Shown here one piece after another: positions 24,686 through 32,644 of a stretch of DNA of 33,657 nt. Numbering within the stretch: position 1 is the first letter of the stretch; every line of letters begins with the position of its first letter. The position numbers and the translations under genes are program-made. The stretch lies in NCBI GenBank assembly GCA_031380225.1, contig JANNFX010000024.1:1-33657 (forward strand), read 5' to 3'. The stretch is from JANNFX01 sp031380225. GTDB lineage: Bacteria > Pseudomonadota > Alphaproteobacteria > Rhizobiales > Hyphomicrobiaceae. The notes below the pieces were generated by a model. That model was not told the origin of the DNA. It did no database searches and saw only the letters and a list, made by a program, of their open reading frames with translations.

Positions 24686-25852
24686 TCAACTCTTTAAGTT
24701 GTCAGCCTTGTCAGCGCTCAACCGGTAGAGGTTGTTGAGCAGGGCGTCGAAGCCACCCGCGCCCGCGCCTGCGTGCAGATCAATGCGGCCGACCTTTTCA
24801 ACGAGCTTCTCCAACGCTTCGAGCTCCTTCAAGCGCAGAAGCAACGGATTGTCTTCCATCAGCTTCGAAGTGTTCAGCAACGACCGCGTTGCAGCCGTTT
24901 CCTCTTGACGCCGGATCAAGTTAGCCTTCGCCACCCGTTCCGCTTCGACAACCTTGTTCAACAGCTCGCGAATGTCACCCGGCAGGATGACATCCTTGAC
25001 GCCGATTTCGCCGACCTCCACGCCAAGCGTTGCCGCTCGCGCGGTCACGAAGGCCCGGACCTCATTGTCGATGCGGTCACGCGCCGCCAGGATTTCGTCG
25101 AGCGTGCGCGTGGCCACAGCTTCACGGATCGCGAACTGCACGAGCTTGTAGAGTGTGCCCGGCACGTCGGCAGCAGCCAGCGCGCTCTTTTCGGGATCGG
25201 TGATCCTGTAGAATGCGGTTAGTGTGACCCGAATACCGATGCGGTCCTTGGTCAGGATCTCCTGCGCCGTTACCTCGAGCGGCAGCGGACGCATGTCGAC
25301 CTTGGTGATCGTAACCGTACGGCCCACCTGCCAGAAGGCATGACGGCCGGGACCGAGACGCTCGACCTGGCGGCCATCAACAGCGAGCAGGCCCGTTTCA
25401 TGGGATGCGACGATGGCGTGTGCCACGACCGGCATTCTCGTGAAATCCAGCTTGTCCTGGTGCCGCTTGGCGACACGCATGTCGGCCGCCGTGTCGATGC
25501 GCTCAACCTCGACCGCGGTCAGCGTCTTCCAGAACGCCCGCGTCGTGTTCGGCAGAACCACGTGCTTGGGCTCGCCGTCGAACGAGACGATGGCAACTTC
25601 TGCCGGACCCGCCTGCACGATTTCGAAATGCGTTTCAGCAAGTTCCGGCTGTGTCTTTTCAAACAGCAGCGCCTTTTCGGCCGGGATTTCAGCGCGCACG
25701 ACCTTTACCACTTCCGACGTCAGCCGGTCGCGCGGATCGAATTGCGTGTAACGACCCGGCCCGAGCAACTGCTTGAAGCTGCCGTCTTGCGCCAGAAATG
25801 CACGCTCGTCGTCCTTTACAATGACGGTTGACCAAAGCCTCTTTCTCAACAT
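24686..25852 (-). CDS. slipin (SPFH/band-7 family) with triplicated N-terminal module
   Basis: A 388-residue protein of the slipin group of SPFH/band-7 proteins. The SPFH core spans about 190-330, with VPGTLYKLVQFAIREAVATRTLDEIL and VEVGEIGVKDVILPGDI typical of stomatin/slipin. A helical Arg/Glu-rich segment (VVEAERVAKANLIRRQEETAATRSLLNTSKLMEDNP) and a Leu-rich C-terminus follow. In front of the core a short beta module with an xxDGxxxxxLxPGRxxFW-like pattern occurs three times (about 17-38, 85-110 and 152-176). No membrane helix is apparent. The ATG at 25850-25852 has GGAG seven bases upstream. Slipins of this type are found beside rtcB/rtcA and Ro genes in other proteobacteria. Here two atypical tRNA-like genes lie upstream on the same strand. 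Confidence 0.88.
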   Translation of the reverse strand: MLRKRLWSTVIVKDDERAFLAQDGSFKQLLGPGRYTQFDPRDRLTSEVVKVVRAEIPAEKALLFEKTQPELAETHFEIVQAGPAEVAIVSFDGEPKHVVLPNTTRAFWKTLTAVEVERIDTAADMRVAKRHQDKLDFTRMPVVAHAIVASHETGLLAVDGRQVERLGPGRHAFWQVGRTVTITKVDMRPLPLEVTAQEILTKDRIGIRVTLTAFYRITDPEKSALAAADVPGTLYKLVQFAIREAVATRTLDEILAARDRIDNEVRAFVTARAATLGVEVGEIGVKDVILPGDIRELLNKVVEAERVAKANLIRRQEETAATRSLLNTSKLMEDNPLLLRLKELEALEKLVEKVGRIDLHAGAGAGGFDALLNNLYRLSADKADNLKS

Positions 25853-26163
25853 TTTGAACTCCAGTACGTTTCTTGTTCTTGATATAAAAAAAGGTTGCCG
25901 GCCGCCGCCCCGCGCCGCGAACGCGGTCCGGAGCTTAAGCCGCGAGACTTGACCTTCCGTTTTGGGCTGCGGCCGCTGGCTCTCCGAAGAGAAACAACGC
26001 CGGGACCCGTAACTCCGGTTCTGCTTCGCGGCGGTATCCGCTCCGGCACAAAGCGCCGTGGCGTTTGCCGTTCCAGCATCACCCGCGGCCGAAGCTTTGA
26101 GATCAGTTGGTCAGGCGGGGAAGCAGCCGGCTTCCGGTGTATGAAATCGCTTTTCAGGCGATA
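25853..26163. other. 311-base leader between the tRNA-like pair and the slipin gene
   Basis: No gene is supported here; a 116-codon minus-strand frame crosses a tRNA-like gene and is rejected. On the minus strand there is a hairpin with GGAAGC/GCTTCC arms (26119-26135), a short stem next to the tRNA-like end (around 26145-26162) and a T8 run at about 25885-25892, roughly 35 bases before the slipin start. The T-run follows a GC-rich stretch and could be an attenuator. The region could be a long structured leader. Confidence 0.45.
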
Positions 26164-26235
26164 GTTGCGAAGTGGGAGTCGAACCCACGACACCAAGATT
26201 AACAGTCTTGTGCTCTTCCACTGAGCTAGTCGCTT
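26164..26235 (-). tRNA. tRNA-Asn(GTT)-like gene with defective acceptor stem
   Basis: On the minus strand the D arm (GCTC/GAGC), anticodon arm (CAAGA/TCTTG around CTGTTAA, anticodon GTT) and T arm (GTGGG/CCCAC around TTCGACT) are perfect. The acceptor is not: AAGCGAC against TTCGCAA pairs only at positions 3-6, with A-A, A-A and C-T clashes at 1, 2 and 7. No CCA is encoded, and the expected Asn discriminator G is absent (C here). Its first base coincides with the last base of the CCA of the neighbouring tRNA-like gene. It is either a degenerate tRNA or a tRNA mimic; charging looks unlikely. Confidence 0.6.
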
Positions 26236-26237
26236 GG

Positions 26238-26308
26238 AGGAACTGAAGGGAATCGAACCCCCGACACCCTGGTTAAAGCCAGATGCTCTGCCACTGAGCT
26301 ACAATCCC
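26238..26308 (-). tRNA. tRNA-like gene with six-base anticodon loop (Lys-like or UAA-reading)
   Basis: A full cloverleaf forms on the minus strand: acceptor GGGATTG/CAGTTCC (7 pairs, two G-U), D arm GCTC/GAGC, T arm GGGGG/CCCTT around TTCGATT (two G-T pairs) and variable loop GTGTC. An encoded CCA lies at 26235-26237 after discriminator T. The anticodon stem TCTGG/CCAGG closes a loop of only six bases, CTTTAA. With U33 as the second base the anticodon would be TTA (reading UAA); alternatively it is a Lys(TTT) loop that lost one T. Both the short loop and the discriminator T are non-canonical for Lys. It shares the D arm and variable loop almost exactly with its neighbour, suggesting a common origin. 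Confidence 0.6.
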
Positions 26309-26486
26309 GGAACCCGCAAAGAACGGAACACGCCCTCCGCATAGCGGCGCGCGCCAGCCAGGATTCAGAGAACCCGGACACAAAGTTCCACGAGGGAGGT
26401 GGTCAATAAGAGGATAAAGCAGGCAAAATTATAGCGGACCACCTGCGACTCACGCCTTTCTGACCCAGATAGGCGTCTGACAAGCC

Positions 26487-29030
26487 TTACCGCAGCGCCT
26501 TAGCCGTGATATCCGCGGCCGTTTGGTTTGCACCGCTTCGGGAATTAGCAGCTGCACTTGCGGCAGCGTTTGGAACTGCGGACTGACTACGACCACTTGC
26601 GCCACCAACACTTGCGACCGGCTGCGCGACAGCAGGCTTTGGCGGTAGAAGCGATGGCTCCGGGTTGGACTTCGCGTGCACAGCGAGATCACTCAACAAA
26701 ACTTCGGCTAACGGAGCCGCCGCTTGACCTGAATGCAACGCTGTCGCCCACGGTGTGCTGCCAGACCCAGTGCCGATAAGTACGACATAGGAATAGGCTG
26801 CGCCTGAGCCGAATTGCAGGCCACCAGTGATCCAAGTGTCGACGGTGGCATTGGGATCCATTGTCACTTGCGTGCCGGTCTTAGCGAAATGCAACCCGAC
26901 GTCGCCGCGGCGCGACGCGCACCATGCTGAAAGAGACTTCAAAGTTCCGGCGGGTTGGCCACCGGCCACATAACAAAGCGGCGCAGAGAGAAGTGTGCGA
27001 ATGAGCGGTACAGCGCTGCGATTGATGATCGTATTCGGCAGAATGCCAGTCGTGGAGGCCACGGCGCCCGCTTCGTCATGCTTGGCGATGTAATCGTAAG
27101 ACTTGACCAGCGTCGGCATACGGACGCGTTTGCCGCCCTGATTCAGCATCGACGCCAGCACGACACCCGCCATTTGATGGACCCGGCGTGGTGAGCCTGC
27201 GATCTGGCCGAGCACAGCCGCGGTTGACGCCGGCACCTGTTCGCCCTCCGCTGATGGCGGCGGCATGGTGAAGCCGAGTTTATCGATAATTTTTTGCACG
27301 CGCGCCTGCCCCACGAGCGCCGTGCGATTAAGAAGCGGTGAATTCAACGAGCACGCGAACGAGACGATCGCGCGCCGCGCGTGGCGTCCGCCGCCGCCAT
27401 GTGCGCAGGTCTCAAAATTACCGGACGGTGCGTCGGTGTCGAGATAGCCGGAATTGAGGTTGTCCTTGCCTTCGTTTGCGATGGCGATTGCGGCTACAAT
27501 TTTGCCGGTTGAAGCAATCATGCGGCTTTCGCGTTCGGCGTCATAAAGGCCGCTTGACGTGCTACGCGCCGGGATTGATCCGAAATAGGGTGCTGTCTCT
27601 CCACTCTCATAATAGCGCACGATTTCGCCACGCGCGTTGGCAGCCGCAACGATCACGTCCGGCATTCTTGCGTCCGGGCTAATTTTTGCTGGATCGAGAG
27701 TGAAGCCTGCATTTATTTTTTCGCGATACGACACGTCAAGCTTCGCCAATGCGGTCTTGACCTTGTCGCCGAACGCTAGATTTTCCGCAACATCGAGCGT
27801 GGTCGTGACACCCCGCACGTGGCTGCGCCAATCGAAGCCAAACTCTTGTTTCATCTCTTCGCGGAGGCCAAACCGCGCCGCCGGCATCAGCACGTTGGCG
27901 CGGATAAACGGATTGACCTGTGCCCTCTTGGCATATTCAGGAGCGTAAAGGTCAAGCGCCGCCTGCAACTTTGGTTTCACTTGAGGGTCGGGCGGACCAC
28001 CGGCCAGCGCGACGAGTTCGAACAGTACTTTGGCTTTGACAGCCTCGTCCTCGATCAACTTCTCTGCACAAGTGCGGGCGCGGACTTCAGTGATGTAGCG
28101 CCAGCGGTCAAGGCGCACGGCATTGAGCTTGTCGTTACCTTCCAGAAGAATGATCGGCTTGTTGACGGCCGACGCCAGAACGTACTGTTCCGCGATCGAC
28201 AACTCACTGGCGGATTTGCCGAACACAATGCGGCTTGTCACTTCGATGCCGTGAAGCGCCGAGCCGCCGGTTCGCTGCGCCAGCCATAAATGATTGGCCG
28301 CCCACTGTTTTAGAGCTGTGCTGTCGCCACCTTTTGTCAGTTCATGATAGACGACCGGCGCCAACCACCACTCGCGCAGCTTGCGCTTGAGTTTGGTGAT
28401 GCCGCTTTCGCTGCTATCGGGCGGCGTGTTATAAATCACGCGCACGAATTGCATCGGTAAAGTTGAACCTCCAACGCCGAGGCTCGGGCGCTTGGCGGCG
28501 ATCGAGCGCACCAAGGTACTGTAAGGGATTTTTAAGACGCCGGTTAGATCTATGCCATAAGGGTTCAACGCGCCGCCGATGTAACGGTCCTCCTGATAGC
28601 TGAGGCATTGCCAATAATCGTCCGGCACCTCGCGCACGGGAATGGATTTATGATCGGGGTTGGCTTCATAGTCGCCGACCTCGATGATCTTATCGGTGTA
28701 GTTGACATCGCGGCGGCTATCGAGGCGCGGATCGAAGGTGCCGGCAAAGCCGCCCTTGGTGTCGTAGATCGCGGTCGCCACCCAACGTTCGGCGTCATAG
28801 CGCAACTTGTCGCCGAGATAGGTATGACCGATGACTCCACGCAGCGGCGCGACGATGTAAACTAGTACCAGCGCGAACGCGACGTAGACGATCCCGGCAG
28901 ACGCCACGTGCCGCAACGGACCGAGGCGCGGATTGAAGGCCACCCAGCCGGTCAAAAAGCCGATGATGGCCCGGGGGATAATGACCGCCCATTCCAGAAG
29001 TCGCGTCAGCAATCGGAACACGGCCAACAT
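26487..29030 (-). CDS. bifunctional penicillin-binding protein (glycosyltransferase 51 + transpeptidase)
   Basis: An 847-residue class A PBP that polymerises and crosslinks peptidoglycan at the periplasmic face of the inner membrane. The N-terminal hydrophobic region (about 13-62) anchors it. The transglycosylase domain (about 135-290) shows the catalytic glutamate in SYQEDRYIG (Glu147) and GGSTLPMQ (187-194), a variant of the usual GGSTITQQ. The transpeptidase domain carries the three active-site motifs STGK (507-510), SLN (561-563) and KTGT (717-720). An Ala/Ser/Pro-rich low-complexity tail follows residue 775. The N-terminal insert between membrane region and glycosyltransferase, and the altered GGST motif, set it apart from standard PBP1a. 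It stands alone downstream of an EVE gene in the opposite orientation. Confidence 0.92.
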   Translation of the reverse strand: MLAVFRLLTRLLEWAVIIPRAIIGFLTGWVAFNPRLGPLRHVASAGIVYVAFALVLVYIVAPLRGVIGHTYLGDKLRYDAERWVATAIYDTKGGFAGTFDPRLDSRRDVNYTDKIIEVGDYEANPDHKSIPVREVPDDYWQCLSYQEDRYIGGALNPYGIDLTGVLKIPYSTLVRSIAAKRPSLGVGGSTLPMQFVRVIYNTPPDSSESGITKLKRKLREWWLAPVVYHELTKGGDSTALKQWAANHLWLAQRTGGSALHGIEVTSRIVFGKSASELSIAEQYVLASAVNKPIILLEGNDKLNAVRLDRWRYITEVRARTCAEKLIEDEAVKAKVLFELVALAGGPPDPQVKPKLQAALDLYAPEYAKRAQVNPFIRANVLMPAARFGLREEMKQEFGFDWRSHVRGVTTTLDVAENLAFGDKVKTALAKLDVSYREKINAGFTLDPAKISPDARMPDVIVAAANARGEIVRYYESGETAPYFGSIPARSTSSGLYDAERESRMIASTGKIVAAIAIANEGKDNLNSGYLDTDAPSGNFETCAHGGGGRHARRAIVSFACSLNSPLLNRTALVGQARVQKIIDKLGFTMPPPSAEGEQVPASTAAVLGQIAGSPRRVHQMAGVVLASMLNQGGKRVRMPTLVKSYDYIAKHDEAGAVASTTGILPNTIINRSAVPLIRTLLSAPLCYVAGGQPAGTLKSLSAWCASRRGDVGLHFAKTGTQVTMDPNATVDTWITGGLQFGSGAAYSYVVLIGTGSGSTPWATALHSGQAAAPLAEVLLSDLAVHAKSNPEPSLLPPKPAVAQPVASVGGASGRSQSAVPNAAASAAANSRSGANQTAADITAKALR

Positions 29031-29226
29031 GAGTGAGACTTAAAACGCCAGATGCTGCGGCAACCGCTGGATAGCGGGCCGTTCGACGTGATCCTTACAC
29101 CGCTCTGATACGGGCGATTTGTGGCTGCAGACTGGCAACAGTACGGCCGTCGCGAACATCTGCGAATTGACAGCATGCTTCAGTAGGTTAGATCGGGGGT
29201 TTCACAGCTTCGGATCGTCAGTGCCT

Positions 29227-29715
29227 ATGCCCGCAAAACCAGCTGCCGTATCACCCCACTCTCCCTACTGGCTCATGAAATCGGAGCCGGATGTCTTTTC
29301 GTGGGATATGCTGGTGGCCAAGGGCGACAAAGGTGAAAGCTGGGACGGCGTCCGCAATTATCTGGCACGCAACAATATGCGGGCTATGAAGCTCGGTGAT
29401 CGCGGATTCTTTTACCACTCGAACGAGGGGAAAGAGATTGCCGGCATCCTCGAGATCATCCGGCTCGCTTTCCCCGATCCTAAAGACGACACCGGCACCT
29501 GGGAGTGCGTCGCCGTCAAAGCCGTGTCCAAGTTGCCGAAGCCAGTGACGCTAATGGAAGTCAAAGAAAACCCGAAACTCGCGAAAATGGCTCTCGTGAC
29601 CTCGATGCGGCTTTCGGTACAGCCGGTCACCGCCGATGAGTGGGCAGAGGTGTGCCGTATGGGTGGATTTGACCAGTCGCCGGCAAAAACGAAACGCCGG
29701 AAAGCCCCGGCGTGA
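29227..29715 (+). CDS. EVE domain protein (thymocyte nuclear protein 1 type)
   Basis: A 162-residue single-domain EVE protein, a PUA-like fold that in other members binds modified bases in DNA or RNA. Family features are YWLMKSEPDVFSWD near the start, WDGVRNYLARNNMRAMKLGDRGFFYHSN, and the later TWECVAVKAV and the basic end KTKRRKAPA. The ATG at 29227 (MPAKPAA) gives the standard N-terminus; the frame is open further upstream but reads as non-conserved. Its stop overlaps the next gene's GTG start by 4 bp, so the two are co-translated. The ligand in this organism is unknown. Confidence 0.9.
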   Translation: MPAKPAAVSPHSPYWLMKSEPDVFSWDMLVAKGDKGESWDGVRNYLARNNMRAMKLGDRGFFYHSNEGKEIAGILEIIRLAFPDPKDDTGTWECVAVKAVSKLPKPVTLMEVKENPKLAKMALVTSMRLSVQPVTADEWAEVCRMGGFDQSPAKTKRRKAPA

Positions 29716-30377
29716 GCACCGAGCGACTCTTAACCCCTGATCAAATCGCAGCCTTCATTGTAGCTAACACACGGCTGATATCGCCGACCTTGGTGCCTGA
29801 AATCAAACTCTACTTGGCCGAAGAATCCCTCCCGATCTGGCAGAAGACCGAAGACGAGCTTGGCCTGATCAACTCGCCGCCCCCATTTTGGGCGTTCGCG
29901 TGGGCGGGCGGTCAGGCACTCGCGCGCTATGTTCTCGACAATCCGGAACTGTTAGCGGGCAAGTCCGTGCTCGACCTCGGCACCGGCTCAGGCCTGCAAG
30001 CGATCGCTGCCAAAAGAGCGGGCGCCGGACCAGTCCTTGCCGCCGATATCGACGCGTTCTCCTGCGCTGCGGCCCACCTCAATGCCCGCGTCAATGGTTT
30101 TGAGATCGAAACGACGACGGAAAATCTGTTGCTCAACCCGCCAGCTAGTTTCAAAGCCGTCTTGATCGGCGACCTATTTTACGAGAGACCGCTGGCCGAG
30201 AAGGTCACGAGCTTTGCCGCGCAGGCAGCCAACCAAGGTGCGTTGGTCCTGATTGGCGACCCTGAGCGGACCTACTTTCCCCGCGATAAATTTACCAAAG
30301 TTGCGGAATACCAAGTCCCCGTTACCCGCGAACTTGAGGATGCTGACATCAAGTCCACTGCCGTCTGGCGAGCTTAG
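29712..30377 (+). CDS. ETF-beta / ribosomal L7/L12 lysine methyltransferase (METTL20-like)
   Basis: A 221-residue seven-beta-strand SAM methyltransferase. Motif I is LDLGTGSG (87-94), ADID (111-114) contacts SAM, and the family-specific IGDLFYERPLA (152-162), LIGDPER and STAVWRA motifs match human ETFBKMT and its Agrobacterium homolog. That enzyme is known to methylate lysines in electron transfer flavoprotein beta and ribosomal L7/L12. Automatic annotation often calls such proteins L11 methyltransferase-like, which is less apt. The start is GTG at 29712, overlapping the EVE stop (GTGA). A hairpin repeat follows. Confidence 0.88.
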   Translation: MSTERLLTPDQIAAFIVANTRLISPTLVPEIKLYLAEESLPIWQKTEDELGLINSPPPFWAFAWAGGQALARYVLDNPELLAGKSVLDLGTGSGLQAIAAKRAGAGPVLAADIDAFSCAAAHLNARVNGFEIETTTENLLLNPPASFKAVLIGDLFYERPLAEKVTSFAAQAANQGALVLIGDPERTYFPRDKFTKVAEYQVPVTRELEDADIKSTAVWRA

Positions 30378-30392
30378 CGATCGGTAGCGATC

Positions 30393-30458
30393 GGGGTCAG
30401 ACCCCTCACACAATCGGTCCAGAACGGTCTCGGTCACCTGCGTGAGGGGTCTGACCCC
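30393..30458. repeat. paired GGGGTCAGACCCC inverted repeat
   Basis: GGGGTCAGACCCCTCAC (30393-30409) has a perfect 17-bp inverse copy (30442-30458) across a 32-base spacer, and each arm contains the 13-base palindrome GGGGTCAGACCCC. This GGGGTCAGACCCC motif is a recurrent intergenic repeat in proteobacteria. Between the lysine methyltransferase and acs it may end the first transcript; no T-run is present. Confidence 0.75.
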
Positions 30459-30584
30459 ATCTGACCTGGCCTGCGCCCTCAGGGTCAATCTCCTCCAAAA
30501 GTCTGAGTTTCCGGAATAGTGGCGGCTGACTACAAGCCGGGATATAACCGCACAGAACATGACCCATTGGGGAGTAAGCTTCGG

Positions 30585-32528
30585 ATGACGGATAAGGTGT
30601 ACCCGGTTCCATCGGAATGGGCGCGACGGGCATGGATCAACGCCGACCGCTACGAGACCCTTTACAAGCGCTCGGTCGAAGATCCGAACGGATTTTGGGG
30701 CGAGATTGGCCGCCGGCTCGATTGGATTAAGCCTTACACCAAGGTCAAGAACACCACGTTCGGACCCGGCGACGTTTCGATCAAATGGTTTGAGGACGGC
30801 ACGCTGAATGTTTCCGCCAACTGCATCGACCGCCACTTGGCGACCCGCGCCGACCAAGTGGCGATCATTTGGGAAGGTGATGACCCGACCGTCGACGCAA
30901 AAATCACCTACCGGCAGCTTTATGAAAACGTCTGCAAATTCGCCAACGTTCTAAAGGCGCACGGCGTCAAAAAGGGCGATTGCGTCACCATCTATTTGCC
31001 GATGATCCCCGAGGCCGCTTACGCCATGCTGGCCTGCGCTCGCATCGGTGCTGTGCATTCGATTGTATTCGGCGGCTTCTCGCCGGGCAGTCTTAAGGAC
31101 CGCGTCGAAGGCGCTGGAAGCAAACTCATCATCACGTCGGACGAAGGCTATCGCGGCGGCAAGACCGTGCCGCTTAAAAAGAACGCCGATGAAGCGCTAA
31201 AAGACTGCTCCGTCGCCGCCAAAATCCTGATGGTGCGCCGCTCTGGCAATCCGGTGCCTTTCACAACCGGCCGGGACTTCTGGCTACACGAAGAAATGGC
31301 CAAGGTGCCAGCCGAGTGCCCACCCGTAGAAATGAACGCCGAAGACCCGCTGTTCATTCTCTATACCTCTGGCTCAACCGGAAAACCAAAAGGCGTTGTC
31401 CACACCACCGGCGGCTACCTGTTGCACGCCGCTGTCTCACATCAATACGTGTTCGACTACCATGACGGTGACATCTACTGGTGCACGGCCGACGTCGGCT
31501 GGGTCACCGGTCACAGTTATATTGTGTATGGCCCACTTGCCAATGGCGCTACGACCCTGATGTTCGAAGGTATCCCGAATTATCCGACCGCATCCAGGTT
31601 CTGGCATGTGGTCGACAAGTGGGATGTCAATATTTTCTACACCGCACCGACCGCCATTCGCGCACTGATGGGGTTAGGCGACGAATTTGTGACACGTTCG
31701 AGCCGCGCATCGTTGCGATTGCTCGGATCGGTCGGCGAACCAATCAATCCCGAAGCCTGGGAATGGTATCACCGCGTCGTCGGTGACGGCCGCTGCCCCA
31801 TCGTTGATACGTGGTGGCAAACGGAAACCGGTGGCGCGCTGATCACCCCGCTACCGGGAGCAACCGCGTTGAAACCCGGATCGGCGTCGAAGCCTTTCTT
31901 CGGTGTGCAGCCGGCCTTGGTCGACGAAAAGGGCATTGAACTAGAAGGGGCCGCACAAGGCAACCTGATCCTCAAGGATAGTTGGCCCGGTCAAGCTCGC
32001 ACTCTGTACGGCGATCACGAACGCTTTGTGCAGACCTACTTCTCAACGTACCCCGGCGCCTACTTCACTGGCGATGGCTGCCGCCGCGATGAGGATGGCT
32101 ATTATTGGATTACCGGCCGCGTTGATGACGTGATCAACGTCTCGGGTCATCGCCTCGGCACGGCTGAAGTTGAAGGCGCTCTCGTTGCACACGCGTCAGT
32201 TTCTGAAGCTGCGGTCGTTGGTTATCCGCACGACATTAAAGGTCAAGGCATCTACTGCTATGTCACGCTCAATTCTGGCGTTCAAGGCAGCGACGCATTG
32301 AAAAAAGAACTCGTTACAACGGTGCGCCAGATCATCGGCCCGACGGCGTCGCCTGATTTGATTCAGTTCGCGCCCGGACTGCCGAAGACGCGCTCCGGCA
32401 AGATCATGCGCCGCATTTTACGAAAGATCGCAGAAGATGATTTCGGAGCGCTCGGCGATACCTCGACCCTCGCTGACCCAACCGTCGTCGATGACTTAAT
32501 TGCGAATAGGCAGAATAAGAAGGCTTGA
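30585..32528 (+). CDS. acs: acetyl-CoA synthetase (AMP-forming)
   Basis: Acs activates acetate to acetyl-AMP and then acetyl-CoA in the cytoplasm, letting cells use acetate and recycle free acetate. At 647 residues from the ATG at 30585 it is the standard length; an earlier GTG at 30519 would add 22 residues, but the ATG follows GGGGAG about 11 bases upstream. Visible adenylation motifs are YTSGSTGKPKG (about 259-269), DTWWQTETGG, YFTGDGCRRDEDGYYWITGRVDD and the C-terminal PKTRSGKIMRR, whose Lys606 is the site reversibly acetylated by Pat-type enzymes in other bacteria. It has no operon partners here. Confidence 0.97.
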   Translation: MTDKVYPVPSEWARRAWINADRYETLYKRSVEDPNGFWGEIGRRLDWIKPYTKVKNTTFGPGDVSIKWFEDGTLNVSANCIDRHLATRADQVAIIWEGDDPTVDAKITYRQLYENVCKFANVLKAHGVKKGDCVTIYLPMIPEAAYAMLACARIGAVHSIVFGGFSPGSLKDRVEGAGSKLIITSDEGYRGGKTVPLKKNADEALKDCSVAAKILMVRRSGNPVPFTTGRDFWLHEEMAKVPAECPPVEMNAEDPLFILYTSGSTGKPKGVVHTTGGYLLHAAVSHQYVFDYHDGDIYWCTADVGWVTGHSYIVYGPLANGATTLMFEGIPNYPTASRFWHVVDKWDVNIFYTAPTAIRALMGLGDEFVTRSSRASLRLLGSVGEPINPEAWEWYHRVVGDGRCPIVDTWWQTETGGALITPLPGATALKPGSASKPFFGVQPALVDEKGIELEGAAQGNLILKDSWPGQARTLYGDHERFVQTYFSTYPGAYFTGDGCRRDEDGYYWITGRVDDVINVSGHRLGTAEVEGALVAHASVSEAAVVGYPHDIKGQGIYCYVTLNSGVQGSDALKKELVTTVRQIIGPTASPDLIQFAPGLPKTRSGKIMRRILRKIAEDDFGALGDTSTLADPTVVDDLIANRQNKKA

Positions 32529-32536
32529 TGCGCTGA

Positions 32537-32580
32537 GACATGTGCCGGCGAATGCGCTGCACTCGCATTCGGCGACATGT
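32537..32580. terminator. hairpin after acs, possible transcript end
   Basis: CGAATGCG (32549-32556) and CGCATTCG (32564-32571) form a perfect 8-bp stem around CTGCACT, and ACATGT on both sides (32538-32543 and 32575-32580) can extend the helix past a small internal loop. It begins about ten bases after the acs stop. No T-run follows, so termination would not be of the classic intrinsic type; it may instead protect the 3' end. Confidence 0.45.
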
Positions 32581-32644
32581 GCGCTGACACAAACTGCGAT
32601 TGGCAATTATAGTGATAAAAAATAATCATCAAGCGCTGCTGCTA

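Noticed and set aside
25846..26196. Minus-strand 116-codon frame upstream of slipin
   Set aside because: It crosses the tRNA-like gene and the slipin ribosome binding site, and is Arg/Pro-rich low-complexity sequence.
26164..26460. Sigma-54 (RtcR-type) promoter for the tRNA-like/slipin unit
   Set aside because: No TGGCAC-N5-TTGC-like element was found on the minus strand upstream of the tRNA-like pair; only weak GG-N10-GC chance matches occur in the GC-rich leader.
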